This document shows, one piece after another, positions 58,176-64,000 of a DNA stretch of 64,000 nucleotides. Position numbers and translations under genes: made by a program. The first letter of the stretch is position 1. Each line of letters begins with the position of its first letter. This DNA is from Proteles cristata cristata (Eukaryota > Chordata > Mammalia > Carnivora > Hyaenidae): contig JAESUZ010005462.1 in NCBI GenBank assembly GCA_017311185.1, positions 3,782,001 to 3,846,000 on the forward strand. Reading direction: 5' to 3'. The notes beneath the pieces are model-generated. The model did no database searches and had not been told where the DNA came from. It was given only the letters and a program-made list of their open reading frames with translations.

Positions 58176-60064
58176 ACTGGACTGCCTTGAATTTTTTCAG
58201 AGAAAGTACAATTTGATATAAAATTTATAATTTTACATGAGCCCTTTTGAGGATTCATGTTAATCTGGGCTTCTTCAACATCATTGTTAAAATATTTATA
58301 TTTTATAAATTCATATTTATATATTCATATTTTCCCTTGGAATGAATGAAAGAAATCTTTTGATATACAAGGACAATTGTAGACTAATATTATTATTATT
58401 ATAGATTGATTGCATTTAAACAGACTTATAATTTCTGATTCTGAGTTCTGGTTTAATACACAGTAAAAATTAAATTTTACATAAAATTATGTGCTTTTTA
58501 TAAAGTCATAAGAAAATTTCAAATGGCTATTAGTGGAAACTTGTGAGCACGATCACTTTCTATTTTCCTCCCATGTCTTCTAAGATTCTAGGACAGTTAG
58601 ACACTCATAGTAGACACACAGTAGACACTCAATTAATGCTAAAGGACACTAACAAAATGATCAACTCTTAGTTTATATAAAGTAGTAGCTGTGTGAAGAA
58701 TACATGCATTAGAAAGACAGTATAGTATGGTCAAAGAGGTCAACTTATGAATAGTTTTAGTAGTGGCCTGGGGCCATGTAGGGCAAGCAGGGGCACTGTT
58801 CACCCAGTGACTTCTAAGAATACTGCATTTCTTCTGGTCTAAAAAAAATACGTGTTTTGGGAATAGTCAGCATTAAGGACAAAGTTAACCAATAGATTAG
58901 TGCATTGAATTAAAGAAGATTTTAGGTTACTACCAGATGCTTGCCATTTGGGGTGAAGTATCTGAGATGCGAAGGTTTCTATTGCTTCTATGGAAACAGA
59001 TGTCATGGACGATAAAGGTTGTTAACTGTATTGGCCAGAAGACTGGTTGAGTTTTGGTTAGAATTTAATGATACAGAATGAAAGTCATAAATGGGCTATG
59101 AAAAATAAGAGCACAAATGATTGGGATTGGACAATTTGCTTATTCAGCTGCAGAATGTGCTGCTTTCTATTCAGGTAATCTAACCCTCATATAAACAAAA
59201 TGCAGTATGGAGAGGAATATAAATGTCCCCAAATGCATAGGCAACATTCTATGTTGGAAAGAGTCAGCCTGAATCACTGAGCAGGTGACAAGTATTTAAT
59301 TTAGAGAAAATAGGGGAAATGGCAATAGCTCCCCCACAATTTTATAGCTTGTATTCATTGGAGATAGCATTATTAATGCTAGAAAACTCAAATTAATGGA
59401 GGCTTAAATACAAAATGTTTGATATATTGCAAAAAAATTTTGGATGATAAGAAGTCTAGGTTAGTGTGTCTTTTCCACTAAGTGCTCAGAGACCCAAGCT
59501 TCTTCCAGATTTCTTTGCTGCTACTTCCAAGTCTTCAGAGTCCATACTGAATGCATGAATTCCTGCCAACATGTCTCAATTCCAGCCAGAATGAAGCAAG
59601 AAGGGGCAATGAAGGGTGTCTCTCTTTCTTGTATGCAATATTTCCCGAGATGCATTTAACACTTCTGCTTGAACCTTGTTGACCAGAATGTACTCACAAT
59701 GGCTACACCTATACACAGGAAGTTGGGAAATATAATCTTTATTCAGGGCAACAGGGGGCTTACTAAGAACTGGGAGTTCTACTGTTGAGGAATAGGGGAC
59801 TGTTAAGAGTCTGGTATCAGTGTCTGCTACACTGATCCTGGAACTTGATTGAATGGCCAGAAGTGAGGCTTGGACCCATGTGAAAACCTGGGAAGGTAGA
59901 TTTCAGTAACTTAGGCTCTACTCTAAAAACTGTGCATGAATGGCCATTGGGCTGCATCTGGGCCTTTGTTGGTCTGTGCACTGACCTAGGCTGGATGAAA
60001 ATAATTGGTTTGGGAGAGAAGGAGAGACATGAATTCAAGAAGACAACATTTGGAAAAGGACTCT
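58176..60064. other. Intergenic, AT-rich, unique-looking
   Basis: No gene or confident repeat over about 1.9 kb; a TATTATTATTATTATAG run lies near 58388. Confidence 0.4.
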
Positions 60065-60286
60065 ACTACTATAGTGGTTAAACAAAGGGTTTGGTGTCAC
60101 TCTAAGCTTGGACTTAAATCCTAGATCTGCTGTGTGATCTTGGGCAAGTTACTTGATCTTTAGAAACTTTCACAGCCTCATCAGTACAAAGGGAGTATCA
60201 ATATGCACCTAAGTGTTTGGGGCAGGGTTTGGTTGGGTGATATGTATAAAGCGTTTAGCCCAGCATATGTCAGGATGTAGCTGTTC
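60065..60286 (+). mobile_element. MIR, sense
   Basis: tagtggttaaacaaagggtt, ttaaatcctagatctgctgt, atcttgggcaagttacttga, aaagcgtttagcccagcata give the MIR order over nearly its full length. A SINE follows directly in its 3' end. Confidence 0.8.
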
Positions 60287-60301
60287 AAGAAATGGTGTCT
60301 A

Positions 60302-60507
60302 TCGGAGAGCCTTGCTGGCTTAGTCAGTTAAGTGTCTGACTTTGGCTCAGGTCATGATTTCATGGTTCATGGGTTTGAGCCCTACATCAGGCTCTGTGCA
60401 GTCAACTCAGAGTTTGGAGCCTGCTTCAGGATTCTGTGTCTCCCTCTCTCTCTCTGCCGCTCCCTGACTCATGCTCTATCTCTTAAAAATAAATAAACAT
60501 TAAAAAA
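60302..60507 (+). mobile_element. CAN-SINE
   Basis: Damaged head (gagagccttgctggcttagt), gtcaggtcatgatttcatgg-like middle, tail aaaaataaataaacattaaa. Target-site copies AAGAAATGGTGTCTA at 60287-60301 and AAGAAGTGGTGTCTA at 60508-60522. Confidence 0.94.
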
Positions 60508-60705
60508 AAGAAGTGGTGTCTAGTTTTACAATTGGTGACTTGGGAGCAAAGATGGGGGCATTATAGCTGGAAACCTGCCCTTTGGTGCCTTCTGGTCAAG
60601 GCCTGACCTGGGGGTGATCACAGCAGCATTTGTTCTTGGTCTGTTTGGTCACTTGCTCACTATAGATACTCAGAATGGAAAAAGTACTGTGTTATTGTGC
60701 TTCTT

Positions 60706-60935
60706 TTTTTATTTTTTTTTATTTTTTAATTTATTTTTTAATTTATTTCTAGGAGAGAGAGAGAGAGAGAGAGAGCAGGGGAGGGTCAGAGAGAGAGGGA
60801 GTCACAGACTCTGAAACAGGCTCCAGGCTCTGAGCTGGCAGTCAGCACAGACGCGGGGCTCGAACCCACGAACCACGAGATCATGACCCAAGCGAAAGCC
60901 GGACACTTAACCGACTAAGCCACCCAGGCGCCCCG
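60706..60935 (-). mobile_element. CAN-SINE, young subfamily, long T-rich tail
   Basis: Minus-oriented: atttatttctaggagagaga, gagtcacagactctgaaaca, gctggcagtcagcacagacg, gactaagccacccaggcgcc. Perfect 18-bp target-site duplication TGTGTTATTGTGCTTCTT at 60688-60705 and 60936-60953. A few bases are missing between cacaga and cgcggggctc. Confidence 0.96.
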
Positions 60936-60999
60936 TGTGTTATTGTGCTTCTTAACTCTACCTTTACTGTTTACATCCAAGTTAACAGTCCTTTAAAAT

Positions 61000-61001
<2 letters not shown>

Positions 61002-61041
<40 letters not shown>
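61002..61041. repeat. (TG)n microsatellite
   Basis: About 20 uninterrupted GT units. Confidence 0.97.
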
Positions 61042-61043
<2 letters not shown>

Positions 61044-61086
61044 TTAAAAATCCAACTTAGTCTTCCTTTGTCCACCTCAGCCCTAC

Positions 61087-61325
61087 TTGAGAGCTTGTTT
61101 GGAGGTTCTAGCAGGGGAGCGCAGCTACTCGTATACCCTTGACCGAAGAATGATCCTCCTCTATCGGGGAAGGTCTTCCTCTTCGACCGAGCGCGCAACT
61201 TCGGGAGGGACGCACATGGAGTGGTGAGGGAGGAAGGGGACACCCGCCTAGCCAGCCAGATCAGCAGAATCACCCATGGTGATCAATGGGGTGACAGATG
61301 TCGTAGCCAGATCGCCCTCACATTC
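61087..61325 (-). pseudogene. 7SK small nuclear RNA retropseudogene, 3' truncated
   Basis: On the minus strand it begins at 61325 with a close match to the 5' end of 7SK (GTGAGGGCGATCTGGCTACG) and continues through CTGGCTGGCTAGGCGGGTGT, CGCGCTCGGTCGAAGAGGA, ATAGAGGAGGAT and GGTATACGAGTAGCTGCGCT to AACCTCCAAACAAGCTCTCA. It stops there, so about 240 of roughly 330 nt are kept; the 3' hairpin and terminal U-run of functional 7SK are absent. CTCAGCCCTACTT (61076-61088) and CTCAGCCCTCCTACTT (61325-61340) flank it as a target-site duplication with a 3-bp difference. No A-tail is seen. No promoter match was looked for beyond this; it is very likely dead. Confidence 0.93.
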
Positions 61326-61399
61326 TCAGCCCTCCTACTTCAGATCCTCATAATTTTCTTGAAATTGTTGCAATAGATTCAGGATGCTAATCACTTCTC

Positions 61400-61846
61400 C
61401 AGGCCATCTGCCAAATCATTATCACAACTATCTTTCTGAATCATAAGCCATCTACTTGACCATTCTTCCATGGCTCCTTATCATCTCCAGGACAAAATCC
61501 AAATTCTTCTGCTGGCTGTCCATGTTCTGTGACCTGAGGTACATGTCAAGCTCTCTGCCTTGACTCCTTTCCCCAACCCATTCCCTGCTTTAGACAAATC
61601 AGATGTTTCCCAAACATGCTAAGTAAGCTCTATCTCCTTGGTGCTGCTGAGCAGGCTCTTCTTGCTGCCCAAAAAGCTATTTTTCTGTTTGGCAACGTCT
61701 GTTCCACATTTAAGCACATCTCCCTGGAGGCTGTTTCTCTTTAGCAGATCTTAGATGTGGGCTCCTCCACAGCCCAGATCACCTTGAGCTAACGCTGTTA
61801 CATTTATTGATGTTATTTGCATGTCTGTTATATCACCCCTCTCTGG
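61400..61846 (+). mobile_element. LINE-2 relic, sense
   Basis: ccatggctccttatcatctc, caggacaaaatccaaattct, ttctgtgacctgaggtacat, ggctcctccacagcccagat fit the L2 3' region order. Diverged. Confidence 0.65.
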
Positions 61847-61899
61847 ATTCATTCATTCATTCATTCATTCATTCATTCACTCATTCACCCATTCATCCA
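61847..61899. repeat. (ATTC)n microsatellite
   Basis: About 12 ATTC units, degenerate at the right end (actc, accc). Confidence 0.95.
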
Positions 61900-61910
61900 C
61901 CCAACTAAAT

Positions 61911-62108
61911 TTTTATTTATTATTTTGTGAGAGAGAGTGTGTGAATGGGAAAATGGCAGAGAGAGAGGAAAAGAGAGAGAATCCCAGGGAGGCTCTGCAC
62001 TGTTAGCACAGATCCCAGAATGGGGTTCAAATGTATGAATCATGAGATCATGACCTGACCTGAAATCAAAAGTCAGACACTCAGCCAACTGAGCCACTCA
62101 GGTGCCCC
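61911..62108 (-). mobile_element. CAN-SINE abutting the 3' end of a LINE-1
   Basis: Minus-oriented, tttttatttattattttgtg to actgagccactcaggtgccc. CAACTAA precedes it (61902-61908) and recurs directly after it (from 62113), a weak target-site match. The 3' side of the following L1 ends here. Confidence 0.88.
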
Positions 62109-64000
62109 CATTCAACTAATCTTCCTATAAGTGGAAGCATATGATATCTGTCTTCTCTGACTGGCTTATTTCATTCAGCATAACACCCTCAAGTTTCATC
62201 CATGTTGCTACACATGGCCAGTTTTCATTCTTCCTCATTGCCATGTAGTATTCCATTGTATAGATAAACCACATCTTCTTGATCCATTTGTCCGTTGATG
62301 GACACTCACGCTCATTCCATGTTTTGGCTATTGTTGAGAGTGCTGCTATGAACATTGGGGTACATGTGCCCCTATGCATCAGCACTCCTGTATCCCTTGG
62401 GTAAATTCTTAGCAGTGATATTGCTGGGTCATAGGGGAGTTCTATTGTTAATTTTTTTGAGGAACTTCCACAGTATTTTCCAGAGGGGCTGCACCAGTTT
62501 ATATTTCCACCAACAGTGTAGGAGGGTGTCTGTTTCTCCACATCCTCACCAGCATCTATAGTCTCCTGATTTGCTCATTTTAGCCACTCTGACTGGCGTG
62601 AAGTGGTATCTCAGTGTGGTTTTGATAGGCATTTCCCTGATGATGAGTGACACTGAGCATCATTTCATGTGTCTGTTGGCTATCTTGATGTCCTCTTTGG
62701 AGAAGTGTCTGTTTATATCTTCTGCCCATTTCTTCACTGGATTGTTTGTTTTTCGGGTGTGGAGTTTGGTGAGTTCCTTATAGATTTTGGATGTTAACCC
62801 TTTATCTGATATGTCCTTTGAAGCTATCTTTTCCCATTCTGTCAGTTGCCTATTAGTTTTCTTGATTGTTTCCCTTGCCATGCAGAAGCTTTTTATCTTG
62901 ATGAGGTCCCAATAGTTCAGTTTTGCTCTTGATTCCCTTGCTTTTGGGGATGTGTCAAGTAAGAAATTGCTGCGGTTGAGGTCAAAGAGGTTGTTTCCTG
63001 ATTTCTCCTCTAGGATTTTGATGGTTCCCTATCTCACATTCAGGTCCTTTATCCATTTTTAGTTTATTTTTGTGTATTGTGTGAGAAAATGATCTAGTTT
63101 CATCCTTCTGCATGTTGCTATCCAGTTCTCCCAACACCATCTGTTAAAGAGGCTCTCTCTCTCTCTTTTTTGTTTTTCCCATTGGATACTCTTTGCTTTG
63201 CCGGTTTGTCAAAGACTAGTTGGCCATACATTTGTGGGTTCAATTCTGAGTTCTCTATTCTATTCCATTGGTCTGTGTGTCTGTTTCTGTACCAATACCA
63301 TACTGTCTTGATGATGACAACTTTGTAGTAAAGGTTAAAGTCTAGGATGGTGATGCCTCCCGTTTGGGTTTACTTCTTCAATATTACTTTGGCTATTCGG
63401 GGTCTTTTGTGGTTCCATACAAATTTTAGGATAGTTTGTTCTAGTTTGGAGAATGCTGGTGCAATTTTGATTGGGAATGCATTGAATGTGTAGGTTGCTT
63501 TTGGTAGTAATGACATTTTAACAATATTTATTCTTCCAATCCATGAGCATGGAATGTTTTTCCATTTCTTTGTGTCTTCTTCAATTTCCTTCATAAGTTT
63601 TCTATAGATTTCATCATACATATCTCTTGTATCCTTGGTTAGGTTTATTCCTAGGTATTTTATGATTTTTTGTGCAATTGTGAATGGGATCAGTTTCTTG
63701 ATTTCTCTTTCTGTTGCTTCATTGTTGGTGTATAAAAATGCAACCGATTTCTGTACATCGATTTTGTATCCTGCAGCTTTGCTGAATTCATGGATCAGTT
63801 CTAGTGATCAGCGGCTTCTGGTGGAGTCTGTCGGGTTTTCGATGTAGAGTATCATGTCGTCTGCGGAAAGTGAAAGTTTGACTTCCTCTTTGCCAATTCT
63901 GATGCCTTTGATTTCCTTTTGTTGTCTGATGGCTGAAGCCAGGACTTTCAGCACTATGTTAAACAACAGTGGTAAGAGTCGACATCCCTGTCATGTTTCT
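62109..64000 (-). mobile_element. LINE-1 ORF2 (3' half), antisense, running off the right edge
   Basis: On the minus strand the C-terminal part of ORF2 is readable in segments: 62125-62541 (KLTIELPYDPAISLLRIYPR, CTPMFIAALSTIAKTW, KKMWFIYTMEYYMAMRKNEN), 62660-62881 ([40 protein letters not shown]) and 63370-63621 ([40 protein letters not shown]). At 63853-63864 the reverse-transcriptase active-site codons read A-D-D-M, with Ser before the Ala where L1 enzymes usually have Phe. Frames are broken between segments, so ORF2 is dead. The usual 3'UTR is missing at the left end. This is the least diverged L1 in the window. Confidence 0.93.

Noticed and set aside
61087..61325. Functional 7SK RNA gene
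   Set aside because: The 3' hairpin and terminator are missing and a target-site duplication shows it is a retrocopy.
62125..62541. 138-residue minus frame that looks like a real protein
   Set aside because: It is the C-terminal tail of LINE-1 ORF2 and is reported as part of the mobile element, not as a gene.
1..64000. A novel multi-gene system (defence, biosynthetic or mobile)
   Set aside because: The window is a vertebrate gene-poor region with one known gene; nothing supports an operon-like or cluster-like system.

Overview
This is a mammalian, almost certainly carnivoran, genomic window. At least 17 tRNA-Lys-derived CAN-SINE copies (starting with forms of GGGGCGCCTGGGTGGCTCAG) and several antisense LINE-1 3' ends of the carnivore type place it in Carnivora. 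The SINE sequence is closest to what I know from feliforms (cat-like carnivores), but I cannot name the species. Base composition is AT-rich and repeat-laden except for a GC-rich island around the only gene. 

The single protein-coding gene I can support is FOXQ1, an intact, intronless forkhead transcription factor on the minus strand (CDS 26286-27506, 406 residues). It sits in a CpG island of about 2.2 kb (about 26225-28460), with an AU-rich 3'UTR ending near 25455. In human, FOXQ1 belongs to the 6p25 FOXQ1-FOXF2-FOXC1 cluster. By that order FOXF2 should lie beyond the left edge of this window and EXOC2 far beyond the right edge (inference from synteny, not visible here). A second, orphan CpG island lies at about 23090-23550, downstream of the gene. 

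Layout. 1-5.5 kb: antisense LINE-1 with SINE insertions. 5.5-18.4 kb: mostly unique sequence with old L2, MIR and L1 relics and a few SINEs, including a homeobox-motif-bearing stretch near 9.6 kb. 18.4-33.9 kb: a block with no carnivore SINE and almost no LINE-1, centred on FOXQ1 and its two CpG islands. 33.9-46.7 kb: dense retrotransposon territory (several L1s, nine or more SINEs, an MLT1-type LTR, a local duplication). 46.7-60.3 kb: mainly unique and MIR-derived sequence with short L1 insertions. 60.3-64 kb: SINEs, a (TG)n microsatellite, a 7SK snRNA retropseudogene, L2, and the ORF2 region of a LINE-1 running off the right edge. 

No tRNA, rRNA, CRISPR or microbial system is present, and I did not find a novel multi-gene system. 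The most interesting items are the orphan CpG island, the transposon-poor domain, a roughly 180 bp direct duplication whose first copy interrupts an LTR and whose second copy is split by a SINE, a tailless 7SK retropseudogene with target-site duplications, a double SINE insertion at one target site, and a distinctive SINE subfamily with long target-site duplications.
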